This document shows positions 6,661 through 14,334 of a stretch of DNA of 30,046 nt, piece after piece. This stretch comes from a virus. Made by a program: the position numbers and the translations under genes. The notes beneath the pieces are model-generated. The model was given only the letters and a program-made list of their open reading frames with translations, searched no databases and was not told where the DNA came from. The stretch covers positions 1 to 30,046 of IMG/VR virus record IMGVR_UViG_3300029448_000264; one strand, given 5' to 3'. Each line of letters starts with the position of its first letter. Within the stretch, counting starts at the first letter, position 1.

Positions 6661-7827
6661 ATGCACGTAAAAAAAACAAAAGCACTTACTACATTACGAC
6701 AACTAAAGAACCGAACACGCATAGTACGTGGTGGCACATCGGCGGGTAAGACTATTTGTATTCTAACTATATTAATAGATTATGCAATTATGTACAAAGG
6801 TAAGGAAGTAAGCGTAGTATCCGAAAGCATACCGCACTTGCGTAGGGGTGCATTAAAGGACTTCTTAGGCATCTTAAAGGGTTTGCATAGGTATAAGGAT
6901 AGTCAATTCAATAAAAGCACCTTAAAATACACCTTTACAAATGGAAGTTATATTGAGTTCTTTAGTACAGACCAACCCGATAAACTAAGAGGTGCTAGGC
7001 GTACCGATATATTTATTAATGAGTGTAACAATATACCCTTCGATTCTTACCAACAATTAGCAATAAGAACATCGGGAAATATATGGTTAGACTATAATCC
7101 TACTAATTTATTTTGGGTAGATAAAGAACTAATAGGGCAACCCGACACGGATTTTGTTACACTTACTTATAAAGACAACGATAGCTTACCACAAAGCATA
7201 GTAAAGGAATTACTAAAAGCAAGGGACAAAGGAAAGACATCTACCTATTGGAAAAATTGGTGCCGTGTTTACCTTGATGGCGAAATTGGAAGTTTAGAGG
7301 GGGTGTGTATACCCGATTGGAAAGAAATAGATACAATACCACAAGACGCAAGGCTGTTAGCTTATGGCATGGACTTTGGATATACCGACCCAACAACTAT
7401 AATTGGATTATATAAATACAACGATGCTTATATATTCGATGAAGTGTTTTATAAATCTAATACCGTATTAAGGGACGTAAGTTTATTTCTAAGACACAAT
7501 AACATAAAAGAAAACATAATAGCAGACCAAGCCGAACCAAAGTCTATTGAAACGTTAAGACGTGATGGACATAATATATACCCATGTACAAAAGGTCGTG
7601 ATAGTGTAAACTTTGGAATTAACCTAATAAATCAAAACGAAATATACATTACAAGTAAAAGCCGAAACCTAAAAAGGGAATTACAAGGTTATGTATGGGC
7701 AAAGGATAAAGATGGTAACACATTACCAAAACCAACGGGCGAACATCCCGATTGCATAGATGCTTGTCGATATGTATTAACCGACACACTAGATAATCAA
7801 CATAGGGGCGAATATCATATTTATTAA
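6661..7827 (+). CDS. terL: Terminase large subunit
   Basis: 388 residues. ATPase domain: Walker A GGTSAGKT at 24-31, an SxxxPHLRRGA segment, and Walker B DIFINE at 116-121. Nuclease domain: GMDFGYTDPTT with D238, then later acidic positions including the HPDCIDACRY segment (D364, D367) near the end. The motor packages DNA into the prohead and cuts it. The portal, usually the next gene, is about 13 kb away here. Confidence 0.93.
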   Translation: MHVKKTKALTTLRQLKNRTRIVRGGTSAGKTICILTILIDYAIMYKGKEVSVVSESIPHLRRGALKDFLGILKGLHRYKDSQFNKSTLKYTFTNGSYIEFFSTDQPDKLRGARRTDIFINECNNIPFDSYQQLAIRTSGNIWLDYNPTNLFWVDKELIGQPDTDFVTLTYKDNDSLPQSIVKELLKARDKGKTSTYWKNWCRVYLDGEIGSLEGVCIPDWKEIDTIPQDARLLAYGMDFGYTDPTTIIGLYKYNDAYIFDEVFYKSNTVLRDVSLFLRHNNIKENIIADQAEPKSIETLRRDGHNIYPCTKGRDSVNFGINLINQNEIYITSKSRNLKRELQGYVWAKDKDGNTLPKPTGEHPDCIDACRYVLTDTLDNQHRGEYHIY

Positions 7828-7844
7828 AAATATTTTGTTTATTA

Positions 7845-7875
7845 TTTGTTAATTAAAAAAAAGGTTATATATTTA
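7845..7875 (+). promoter_or_regulatory. Host-type (Bacteroidota sigma-A) promoter
   Basis: TTTG at 7845-7848, 19 bases, then TATATTTA at 7868-7875, matching TTTG-N19-TAnnTTTG with one mismatch. Start of transcription would be near 7880, about 20 bases before the ATG at 7902. It is unlike the AACAAA motif used around it. Confidence 0.6.
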
Positions 7876-7901
7876 CATCATAAACATTAAAACAATAAAA
7901 A

Positions 7902-8057
7902 ATGCAAAGATTAAAAAATGAATTATCCAACAACATTTACGGAAAAAAATACTTCCAACTTGATGAATATGAACAAGATGGCATCAATGAAGAATTAAAA
8001 GGAATTAGGGAATTGATGAATGAAATGTTTCCAAAAATTACATTATATAATAAATAA
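7902..8057 (+). CDS. Small protein with its own promoter and terminator, 51 aa
   Basis: ATG 7902 opens 51 codons ending TAA at 8055-8057, between a host-type promoter and an intrinsic terminator, so it is a one-gene transcription unit. The product has a basic N-terminus and an acidic helix (DEYEQDGINEELKGIRELMNEMF). No family recognised. Independent expression from a host promoter inside the late region suggests an early host-interaction role, which is inference. Confidence 0.6.
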   Translation: MQRLKNELSNNIYGKKYFQLDEYEQDGINEELKGIRELMNEMFPKITLYNK

Positions 8058-8065
8058 ACTAACAG

Positions 8066-8086
8066 GGGGTAGCAATACCCCTTTTT
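8066..8086 (+). terminator. Intrinsic terminator after the 7902 gene
   Basis: GGGGTA (8066-8071), loop GCAA of the GNRA type (8072-8075), TACCCC (8076-8081), then five T. Confidence 0.85.
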
Positions 8087-8099
8087 AAATACACAAAAC

Positions 8100-8252
8100 A
8101 TGAAAGACAAACACCACCCTTTTGAGAATGAAATATTTACTCATTTTAGAAAAGAACAAGTTGAAATAGATAAAGCCATATCTTTATTAAAAAAGAATGG
8201 ATATATTATTTATGAAAAAGAAAAAACAAAAAATAGTTACACACCTATTTAA
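8100..8252 (+). CDS. Small protein, 50 aa, unknown function
   Basis: ATG 8100 opens 50 codons ending TAA at 8250-8252. The N-terminus holds HHPFENEIFTHFRKE; a helix (VEIDKAISLLKKNGYIIYEKE) follows, ending basic. The ATG is 13 bases after the terminator's T-run, with an A-rich lead. No promoter is obvious, so expression may rely on read-through. Second gene of the small-gene island. Confidence 0.5.
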   Translation: MKDKHHPFENEIFTHFRKEQVEIDKAISLLKKNGYIIYEKEKTKNSYTPI

Positions 8253-8263
8253 AAACAAAAAAC

Positions 8264-8419
8264 ATGAAAAAAGACTTTATAATTATTTGGAAAGATATGA
8301 CCGCAAAGGAAAATCGTAAAACAATACTTAAAGTTGCAAAAGACTTTAGTTTATTTCTAATGGGTATCTACATAGGTATCTTTGTATTTGTTAAAGTATT
8401 ATTTTGGATATGGTATTAA
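8264..8419 (+). CDS. Small membrane protein, 51 aa
   Basis: ATG 8264 opens 51 codons ending TAA at 8417-8419. Residues 1-27 are charged and helical; residues about 28-50 form a strong membrane segment (FSLFLMGIYIGIFVFVKVLF, then WIWY). Cytoplasmic N-terminus with Lys/Arg is likely. It overlaps the next gene by about 10 bases. A role in blocking superinfection or in altering the host membrane is possible but unproven. Confidence 0.55.
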   Translation: MKKDFIIIWKDMTAKENRKTILKVAKDFSLFLMGIYIGIFVFVKVLFWIWY

Positions 8420-8655
8420 ATAAAGAATTTGTACAACCGCATACTAAAAGACAATGGTGTTGGGATAATAACATATTTGTTAATCCTTATGTCATGCAAC
8501 GTAAACGTAAATCCGATATTAAAATAGAAATAGACATTGACGGAAATAAGCAGTTGGGCGAAGAAGTATATAAACAAAGCAAAGCGGGTCAATTAAAATA
8601 CTCGAAAAAAGTACAAGAACTATACGATTATTTGTATATTGCATTAAAGAAATAA
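8410..8655 (+). CDS. Hypothetical protein, 81 aa
   Basis: I chose ATG 8410, which overlaps the preceding stop, over a TTG two codons earlier. The protein begins with aromatic/basic residues (KEFVQPHTKRQWCWDNNIF), has a Lys/Arg patch (MQRKRKSDIKIEIDIDG) and ends in a helix (KVQELYDYLYIALKK). No family recognised. A terminator follows 25 bases after the stop, closing the small-gene island. Confidence 0.6.
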   Translation: MVLNKEFVQPHTKRQWCWDNNIFVNPYVMQRKRKSDIKIEIDIDGNKQLGEEVYKQSKAGQLKYSKKVQELYDYLYIALKK

Positions 8656-8680
8656 TTTTTCGTTTGATTGTTTGGTTAAG

Positions 8681-8706
8681 GGGTAGCAGAGATGTTACCC
8701 TTTTTT
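8681..8706 (+). terminator. Intrinsic terminator closing the small-gene island
   Basis: GGGTAGCA (8681-8688), loop GAGA of the GNRA type (8689-8692), TGTTACCC (8693-8700) with one G-U pair, then six T. It precedes the promoter motif of the tail block. Confidence 0.9.
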
Positions 8707-8710
8707 GTTA

Positions 8711-8734
8711 TACATAATCTAATAAATTTTATTG
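8711..8734 (+). promoter_or_regulatory. Late-type motif (TACATA-N12-TTATTG) before the tail block
   Basis: TACATA (8711-8716, four of six matches to AACAAA), twelve bases, TTATTG (8729-8734), then seven bases and the ATG at 8742. Starts right after a terminator, as expected of a promoter. Confidence 0.5.
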
Positions 8735-8741
8735 TATTAAT

Positions 8742-9404
8742 ATGAAAGTAAACATTTACGTACCCGAAAGCTTATCGGATATTACATTAGAACAATATCA
8801 AAAGTTTGCAAAGTTAAATACGGAAGAAAACAACAACAGTAATTTCCTTTTGCATAAGATGGTAGAGATATTTTGCAACCTTGACTTAAAAGATATTGCA
8901 AGAATCAAATTTACGGACGTACAAGCCATTATAAACGACCTTAACGGGATGTTTAATCAAAAGACACCCCTTATACCCATCTTTAAATTAAAGGGCGTAG
9001 AATACGGCTTTATACCAAAGCTTGACGATATTAGTTTAGGCGAATATATAGACCTTGATAATACTTTGTCCGATTGGGAAACAATGCATAAGGCAATGAG
9101 TGTTCTTTATAGACCGATTACAATACAAAAGAACCATAGGTATCAAATAGAAGATTACACAAACCAAGACAAAGCCGACACGTTTAAAGATATGCCTTTA
9201 GATGTTGTTATGGGAGGTCTTGTTTTTTTTTGGAATTTAAGCAACGAATTACTACAAACTACCCTGAATTATTTGAGCAAAGAGATGGGGGAGAACCTGA
9301 CTACGGAGCAACGGCTAATTTTGGAACAAAGTGGGGTTGGTATCAGTCAATTTACGGAATCGCTAAAGGGGATATTACCAAGTTCGATGAGGTTACCAAA
9401 TTAA
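8742..9404 (+). CDS. Tail assembly chaperone, short (G-like) form
   Basis: 220 residues beginning MKVNIYVPESLSDITLEQYQKF, an opening I associate with tail chaperone-type proteins of Bacteroidota phages. The 0 frame goes on past a nine-T run at 9223-9231 with GGLVFFWNLSNELLQTTLNYL. A second frame (9230-9484) overlaps it by 175 bases and carries a separate conserved-looking domain, the arrangement of lambda G and GT, where the two forms coat the tape measure protein during tail assembly. It heads the tail block. The family call is by layout plus memory; the frame overlap is seen directly. Confidence 0.65.
   Translation: MKVNIYVPESLSDITLEQYQKFAKLNTEENNNSNFLLHKMVEIFCNLDLKDIARIKFTDVQAIINDLNGMFNQKTPLIPIFKLKGVEYGFIPKLDDISLGEYIDLDNTLSDWETMHKAMSVLYRPITIQKNHRYQIEDYTNQDKADTFKDMPLDVVMGGLVFFWNLSNELLQTTLNYLSKEMGENLTTEQRLILEQSGVGISQFTESLKGILPSSMRLPN
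9223..9231 (+). promoter_or_regulatory. Slippery site for -1 ribosomal frameshift
   Basis: Nine T followed by GG; in the 0 frame this reads GTT TTT TTT TGG. A T TTT TTT heptamer (9224-9230) allows both tRNAs to re-pair after a one-base backward slip, moving into the frame that continues to 9484. Confidence 0.6.
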
Positions 9405-9484
9405 ACGTACATAAGTCTTTAATGTTTTTAGCATTTGAAAAAGAAAAGTTAGAACTAGAAAAAAAACTAATTAAAAGGAAATGA
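9230..9484 (+). CDS. Frameshift extension of the tail assembly chaperone (GT-like T domain)
   Basis: An 84-codon frame, -1 relative to the chaperone, with no good start: its first possible codon is a TTG inside the T-run. It encodes YPELFEQRDGGEPDYG, then FGTKWGWYQSIYGIAKGDITKFDEV and a charged helix ending LEKKLIKRK. A slip at 9224-9230 would join 163 residues of the chaperone to these 84, giving 247 residues. The next gene starts 4 bases before its stop, so this frame, not the 0 frame, runs to the gene boundary, which argues that it is translated. Confidence 0.65.
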   Translation: MEFKQRITTNYPELFEQRDGGEPDYGATANFGTKWGWYQSIYGIAKGDITKFDEVTKLNVHKSLMFLAFEKEKLELEKKLIKRK

Positions 9485-9939
9485 AAGGGTTTTACAACGT
9501 AACGGATAAATTAAAAACAAAACTACAAGAAGAACCTTTTGTTAATACGGTTTCTTTCGGTTCAATAGACGATGTTGATTTAGATAAACAAAGCATATTC
9601 CCGCTTGCCCATGTGATAGTAAACAACGCTATCGTAGGAACTAAAACAACAACATTTAATATATCTATTCTTGCAATGGATGTAGTTGATATATCTAACG
9701 ATAAGGTTACCGATGTGTATGTCGGAAACGACAACGAACAAGACGTATTAAACACACAACTAGCTTTACTTACAAGGGTAATAAACGATTTACAAAGGGG
9801 CGACTTATATACGGAAATGTATCAAGTGCAAAGCGATGTAAGTTGTGAACCGTTTGTGGATAGGTTCGAAAACAAGCTAGCAGGTTGGACAGCTTCCTTT
9901 GATGTAGTTATACAAAACGATATGACAATTTGCGACTAA
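9481..9939 (+). CDS. Probable tail terminator/completion protein
   Basis: 152 residues, starting with an ATGA overlap on the frameshift domain. The pattern of LKTKLQEEPFVNTVSFG, IFPLAHVIVNNA, FNISILAMDVVDIS and DNEQDVLNTQLALLTRVINDL is typical of a small tail terminator or minor tail protein in flavobacterial siphoviruses as I remember them. It would cap the tail tube and join it to the head. No membrane or enzyme motifs. Family assignment by memory of similar proteins, not by a catalytic motif. Confidence 0.5.
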   Translation: MKGFYNVTDKLKTKLQEEPFVNTVSFGSIDDVDLDKQSIFPLAHVIVNNAIVGTKTTTFNISILAMDVVDISNDKVTDVYVGNDNEQDVLNTQLALLTRVINDLQRGDLYTEMYQVQSDVSCEPFVDRFENKLAGWTASFDVVIQNDMTICD

Positions 9940-10451
9940 TGACATTTGAACAAACAAAACAAGCTTTAGAAATATTTGCTAAATCCGTTATTAAGCAATC
10001 AAAGGGTAACTTACGTAGACACCGAAAAAACAAGTTTATTACGGGTTCGTCTAGTGGGGACTTAGAGGGAAGCTTGGGATATGATTTAAACGTAAGTCCA
10101 AATAGTTTTAGTTTAGAATTTTATATGGCAGATTACGGTATTTATCAAGACGAAGGTGTTAAGGGTGCGGTAAGCACTTACGATAAAAGTCGCAATAGTA
10201 GATTCCAATATAAAAAGATGCCACTTAATACACAAGCTAAAGGGTCGATACAAAAGTGGATAAAAGAAAAAGGATTAAAAGGAAATATAAATAGCCTTAC
10301 TTATGTTATTGCAAGAAGTATATATAGGAAAGGATTAAGGGCAAGTTTCTTTTTTACTAAACCGTTCGAAGATAATTACTTAAAAATGCCCGATGAACTT
10401 ATAGAAAAGTTTGCATTAGATATTGATAACTTTTTAGATTATACAACGTGA
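9939..10451 (+). CDS. Probable head-tail/neck protein (HK97 gp10-like)
   Basis: 170 residues from ATG 9939, which overlaps the previous stop (TAATG); a TTG three codons upstream is less likely. The basic N-terminus (KGNLRRHRKNK) and the YMADYGIYQDEGVKG segment recall HK97 gp10-type completion proteins, which have a similar DYGxxxxxG segment. The end is helical (FEDNYLKMPDELIEKFALDIDNFL). Context between two tail proteins agrees. Confidence 0.5.
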   Translation: MTFEQTKQALEIFAKSVIKQSKGNLRRHRKNKFITGSSSGDLEGSLGYDLNVSPNSFSLEFYMADYGIYQDEGVKGAVSTYDKSRNSRFQYKKMPLNTQAKGSIQKWIKEKGLKGNINSLTYVIARSIYRKGLRASFFFTKPFEDNYLKMPDELIEKFALDIDNFLDYTT

Positions 10452-10996
10452 TACGAGCAAGAAGCCCTTTTTTTATAGAACATGAAGAGTCGTCAGCACC
10501 TACGGTACTACCAAGGTTTACTTGTCACGATACTTCTATAACGGGATTGTCGATTGCAGCAAACGGAACTATAACAAACCCATCGGTAAGCGTTGGAACA
10601 TTACATAGCGTAGAACCAACAAGCTTTGGTACGGTAAGCACCGCAACTATAAGAAACGTGTTGGTTTATGTAACATATGATTCAAGCAACTTTAGACCAC
10701 CAACCGATTCAAGTAATCAAATAGCTTGCCCTGTTCAATTTACACAACCTGCGACAACGGTAGCAGCATCACAAAAGAAATTTAGAGTAACAAACAATAG
10801 CACCACCCAAACGGCTTTATTACAATATGTAGCGTTTAATGGTAGTGTTCAAATTAATCACACTATGCAACCTTTGGAAACCGTTGATATATGTGTTGCC
10901 CCTTTTGATTCGGAAACCGCAGGTTATCCAACGGTCATTGGGGATGCTACATATTTCGATATGTTAGAATATTGCACAACAGATACACTTAGTTAA
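10448..10996 (+). CDS. Structural protein with Ig-like beta domain
   Basis: 182 residues from GTG 10448, overlapping the previous stop (GTGA). The N-terminus MIRARSPFFIEHE is a signature I associate with a family of flavobacterial phage tail proteins. Residues about 25-105 form a beta-rich domain (ITGLSIAANGTITNPSVSVGT ... FTQPATT) that recurs twice in the gene at 16932. The rest (108-182) is also beta-rich (FRVTNNSTTQTALLQYVAFNG). Probably a surface-exposed tail or virion-decorating protein. Confidence 0.55.
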   Translation: MIRARSPFFIEHEESSAPTVLPRFTCHDTSITGLSIAANGTITNPSVSVGTLHSVEPTSFGTVSTATIRNVLVYVTYDSSNFRPPTDSSNQIACPVQFTQPATTVAASQKKFRVTNNSTTQTALLQYVAFNGSVQINHTMQPLETVDICVAPFDSETAGYPTVIGDATYFDMLEYCTTDTLS

Positions 10997-10998
10997 TT

Positions 10999-11049
10999 AT
11001 GAGAATATACGCAAGAAGTCCATTTTTTTTACAATTTAATAGCACTTAA
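10999..11049 (+). CDS. 16-codon frame repeating the ARSPFF N-terminal signature
   Basis: Encodes MRIYARSPFFLQFNST. Its ARSPFF and the underlying DNA (GCAAGAAG.CC.TTTTTTTA) repeat the start of the previous gene. Slipping in the eight-T run does not join it to the gene at 11052, since both other frames meet stops. It may be a remnant of an N-terminal module split from the next gene, or a real micro-peptide. Confidence 0.35.
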   Translation: MRIYARSPFFLQFNST

Positions 11050-11051
11050 TT

Positions 11052-12041
11052 ATGCCCGTATTAGATAGAGCCGAATTACAATTATATATTTACGATGGAA
11101 CGTCGGGGGGTTACGTAGATAGCGACCTTAAATATACATTATCAAAGTCAAGAATTTCATCGCAAGACAATATCCTATTTGAGATAAGCGAACTTGTAAG
11201 GGATTATATTGACCAAACTTTTAACAATGACTATTTAAGTAAGACTAAATGGGTATCCTCAATCACAAGATTATACGATTCGGATGGTACGGAATTTGCT
11301 ACGGGTAGTCCCGTTACAAATCACTATTTAGCTTTAGATGGGTATGGATATTTTGAAGATGGTATAAACCCGCAACTATCCGATAACCTATTAATGAGTA
11401 ATACACGTATTTACTTACCCGAAAACACGGCGGGTAAATTACCGATTCTTGCAGCGGGTGTTGGTAAGGTTATAATAGATAGTTCAACAACACAAGTTAC
11501 CGATAATGGAAATTCAAATCAAAAAATACAATACTTAACAATTCCCGCTAATAGTAGCACAATACTTGTTTACGATACAGATGACGCTACTTTACTTGCA
11601 ACGGTAAATGTTGAAAACGTATGCGAACCCAAATTTACACCCTATAAGGTTACTTTCGTAAATAAGCACGGGGCTTACCAAGATGTGTATATGTTTAAAA
11701 AGAGTGTTGAGAACATGAATGTAAGCGACGAAGTTTATAAAGCTAATATTATAAATACATCTTCACTTACCTACGCAACATATAAAGGGCAACAAGAAAG
11801 ATACAATGTAAGTGCAACTAAATCTTTACAAATGAATACGGGGTTTGTGAATGAGGACTTTAACCAAGCTATTGAAGAACTTTTACTTTCCGAAAACGTT
11901 TGGATTAGATGGGAAGGTAAAACACTACCCGTCCTTGTTAAGACTAAAGACATGACTTACAAAACTTCATTAAACGATAAATTAATAAACCATACGTTAC
12001 AGTTTGAATTTGCATTTAGCAAGATTAACAACATTAAATAA
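11052..12041 (+). CDS. Tail structural protein, 329 aa
   Basis: Starts MPVLDRAELQLYIYDGTSGG and contains FEISELVRDYIDQTF, a combination I recall from tail proteins of Bacteroidota phages. Mostly beta strands, with a middle section (TIPANSSTILVYDTDDATLLATV) like a small beta sandwich and a C-terminal part (EDFNQAIEELLLSENVWIRWEGKTLPVLVKTKDM) that recalls baseplate or distal-tail proteins. It is directly followed by the 713-residue tail protein (TAATG overlap) and likely works with it at the tail tip. Confidence 0.55.
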   Translation: MPVLDRAELQLYIYDGTSGGYVDSDLKYTLSKSRISSQDNILFEISELVRDYIDQTFNNDYLSKTKWVSSITRLYDSDGTEFATGSPVTNHYLALDGYGYFEDGINPQLSDNLLMSNTRIYLPENTAGKLPILAAGVGKVIIDSSTTQVTDNGNSNQKIQYLTIPANSSTILVYDTDDATLLATVNVENVCEPKFTPYKVTFVNKHGAYQDVYMFKKSVENMNVSDEVYKANIINTSSLTYATYKGQQERYNVSATKSLQMNTGFVNEDFNQAIEELLLSENVWIRWEGKTLPVLVKTKDMTYKTSLNDKLINHTLQFEFAFSKINNIK

Positions 12042-14182
12042 TGCTAAACCTACAACTTTACATAGAGGGTACGGAAGTAGAATTGTTTAAGGATGAAAGC
12101 GTAAGTCTTACCCAAACACTACAAAACGTAAAAGACATTAGTAAGATATTCACGGATTTTACTAAAACCTTTAACGTACCCGCAAGTAAAACCAACAACA
12201 TTCTATTTAAACACTTTTACAATTACGATATTGAGGGTTATGTATCGGGAACTAAAAAGACCGCAGAGTTGTTTTTAAACCATCAAGTATTTAAGAAAGG
12301 TAAGATAAGACTTGAAGGCGTAAGTGTAAAACAAGGTAAAGCACACACATATAGATTAACCTTTATAGGCGACACGGTAAACATGAAAGACTTACTTGGC
12401 GAAAGTAAGCTAGGTGCGTTGGATAACATTTATGGAATAGAGTTCCAATATAATGCCGACAATGTTGTTACCTATATGCAAGACGGATTAGACGCAACGG
12501 TTGATGGTGTTACATACGAAGATGCTATTGTCATGCCTTTAATTACACATACACAAAGGCTTTATTATAATAGTACATTACCCGTGTCACAAAGTGGTAA
12601 CCTTGCTTATGACGGTTCAACTATTCAAGGGGTTAAATACGAACAACTAAAACCCGCTATAAGGGTTTACGCTTTGATTAAGGCAATAGAGGATAAGTAT
12701 AACCTAGAATTTAGTGGCGACTTTTTTAATAAAACAAATCCAACGTTTTACAATCTTTATTTATGGTTACATAGAAAGGAAGGTGGTATATTGGAAGAAA
12801 GTGCAATAAGGGCAAGCACTAGTTTTTGTTGTATTACAGGAAATGCTGCCGATAAAAACTTATGGCGACCTTTTATTAAGAGTGACCGCTTTATATTTAG
12901 ACAACCCGATAATACTAATAACGTAAGATTACAATATAGAATAGACATAAAAACTTCGGCACAAAATTATACGGTAATCGTAGAAAGGGATGGCGAAGAA
13001 AGGGAAAAGCACGAAGGTGTAAACGGAAACTTAACACTAGGTGGTATTGATAAAAACCATAGATTTCCCGCTGGTACTTATAGAATATTCTTTGAGAGTG
13101 AGTCGGCAGCAAGTTTTGAACTTGATATATACTTAAACGAATTTCAAAAAAAGTTCTTAGGTGGTAACAATCAAAAAGTACAATTACAAGGAACCGCAAG
13201 TATTGAAACGATAGCCGATGTTAATGCTGCCTTACAATTACCCGATATTAAGATAATAGACTTTATTACGGGGATATTTAAGATGTTTAATTTGACGGCT
13301 TTTCAAGACACGAACGGGGTTGTACAAGTTAAGCCATTAAATGAATTTTACGAACAAAGCAAAAACACTTACGATATTACCGAATTTTTAGACACAACAC
13401 AATCTTCGGTAGATGCATTAATGCCTTACAAAAGAATCAAGTTTGGTTATAAAGGAACGGAAAGCTTTTTTAGTGAAAGTCACAAAGAATTATTTAACGT
13501 TACATGGGCGGAAGAAAACTATGAAGACTTTTACAATACCGAAGGAAGTACGTTTGAATTACAAATACCTTTTGAACACCACAAGTTTGAAAGACTAAGA
13601 GATAATAACGGTACAGCAACAACGGCACAATGGGGTTGGTCGGTAGATATAAAACAAGAGACGTATTTAGGCGACCCATTATTATTTTATGCAAAAAAAA
13701 TAACAAGTGGCACACAAATAAGCGTTGTTAAGAGTTCATCGGTACGGGTAGGTATTACGGATTACTACATACCATCTAATAGTATAGATATTACCGATAG
13801 TCAAAACTTAAACTTTAAAGCGGAATTTAATGAGTATTCGGGTACGGTGTTTGAACAAACATTATTTGAAACGTTTTATAGTAATTACATAAGCGATACG
13901 TTTGACCAAAAAAGAAGGTTGAGTAAATTTAAAGCTTATTTACCTATAAGGATATTGCTTAATTTGACGTTAGCGGATAGGCTTGTAATATTTGATAGGC
14001 TTTACAAAATAAATCAAATGACAACAAACCTTGCAACGGGTTTAAGTGATTTAGAATTAATAAACGAAGTAAAAGACTTTGTGATTGAAAACCAAGATAA
14101 GTTCTTTGCGGAATCGGTAGACCAAAGATTTATTACTTGTGATAATACAAATGTAACAGTAGATTGGAACGGAACGGTATGA
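12041..14182 (+). CDS. Large tail-tip/baseplate-like protein, 713 aa
   Basis: The N-terminus (LQLYIEGTEVELFKDESVSLTQTL, then DFTKTFNVPASKTNN) and the C-terminus (LPIRILLNLTLADRLVIFDRLYKINQMTTNL, then LELINEV) are features of large tail proteins in Bacteroidota phages, probably equivalent to a tail-associated or baseplate hub protein. The body is beta-rich with aromatic patches (residues about 240-420 could be a carbohydrate-binding insert). No lytic-enzyme motif seen. The following gene overlaps by ATGA. Confidence 0.55.
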   Translation: MLNLQLYIEGTEVELFKDESVSLTQTLQNVKDISKIFTDFTKTFNVPASKTNNILFKHFYNYDIEGYVSGTKKTAELFLNHQVFKKGKIRLEGVSVKQGKAHTYRLTFIGDTVNMKDLLGESKLGALDNIYGIEFQYNADNVVTYMQDGLDATVDGVTYEDAIVMPLITHTQRLYYNSTLPVSQSGNLAYDGSTIQGVKYEQLKPAIRVYALIKAIEDKYNLEFSGDFFNKTNPTFYNLYLWLHRKEGGILEESAIRASTSFCCITGNAADKNLWRPFIKSDRFIFRQPDNTNNVRLQYRIDIKTSAQNYTVIVERDGEEREKHEGVNGNLTLGGIDKNHRFPAGTYRIFFESESAASFELDIYLNEFQKKFLGGNNQKVQLQGTASIETIADVNAALQLPDIKIIDFITGIFKMFNLTAFQDTNGVVQVKPLNEFYEQSKNTYDITEFLDTTQSSVDALMPYKRIKFGYKGTESFFSESHKELFNVTWAEENYEDFYNTEGSTFELQIPFEHHKFERLRDNNGTATTAQWGWSVDIKQETYLGDPLLFYAKKITSGTQISVVKSSSVRVGITDYYIPSNSIDITDSQNLNFKAEFNEYSGTVFEQTLFETFYSNYISDTFDQKRRLSKFKAYLPIRILLNLTLADRLVIFDRLYKINQMTTNLATGLSDLELINEVKDFVIENQDKFFAESVDQRFITCDNTNVTVDWNGTV

Positions 14183-14334
14183 TAGAAAATATATTAAATT
14201 TATTAGAGATAGCAAAAAGAACTAAACAAACGGGGGAATTTACATCCATAGCATTAGGCAAAAACAAATTACCCAATAGTTTAAAGGAAGCGTATCACAT
14301 ATTTAAGCAAGAGTTATGGCAAGAAAAGAAGTAG
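14179..14334 (+). CDS. Small helical protein overlapping tape measure start, 51 aa
   Basis: ATG 14179 overlaps the previous stop (ATGA); the frame ends TAG at 14332-14334, 19 bases inside the tape measure gene. The product is helical (IENILNLLEIAKRTKQTGEF ... LKEAYHIFKQELWQEKK). Overlap on both sides supports translation. Function unknown; possibly a tail assembly partner. Confidence 0.5.
   Translation: MIENILNLLEIAKRTKQTGEFTSIALGKNKLPNSLKEAYHIFKQELWQEKK

Noticed and set aside
9230-9484. Independent gene starting at TTG 9230
   Set aside because: The TTG lies in the middle of a nine-T run inside another gene with no start signal; the layout fits a -1 frameshift extension better.
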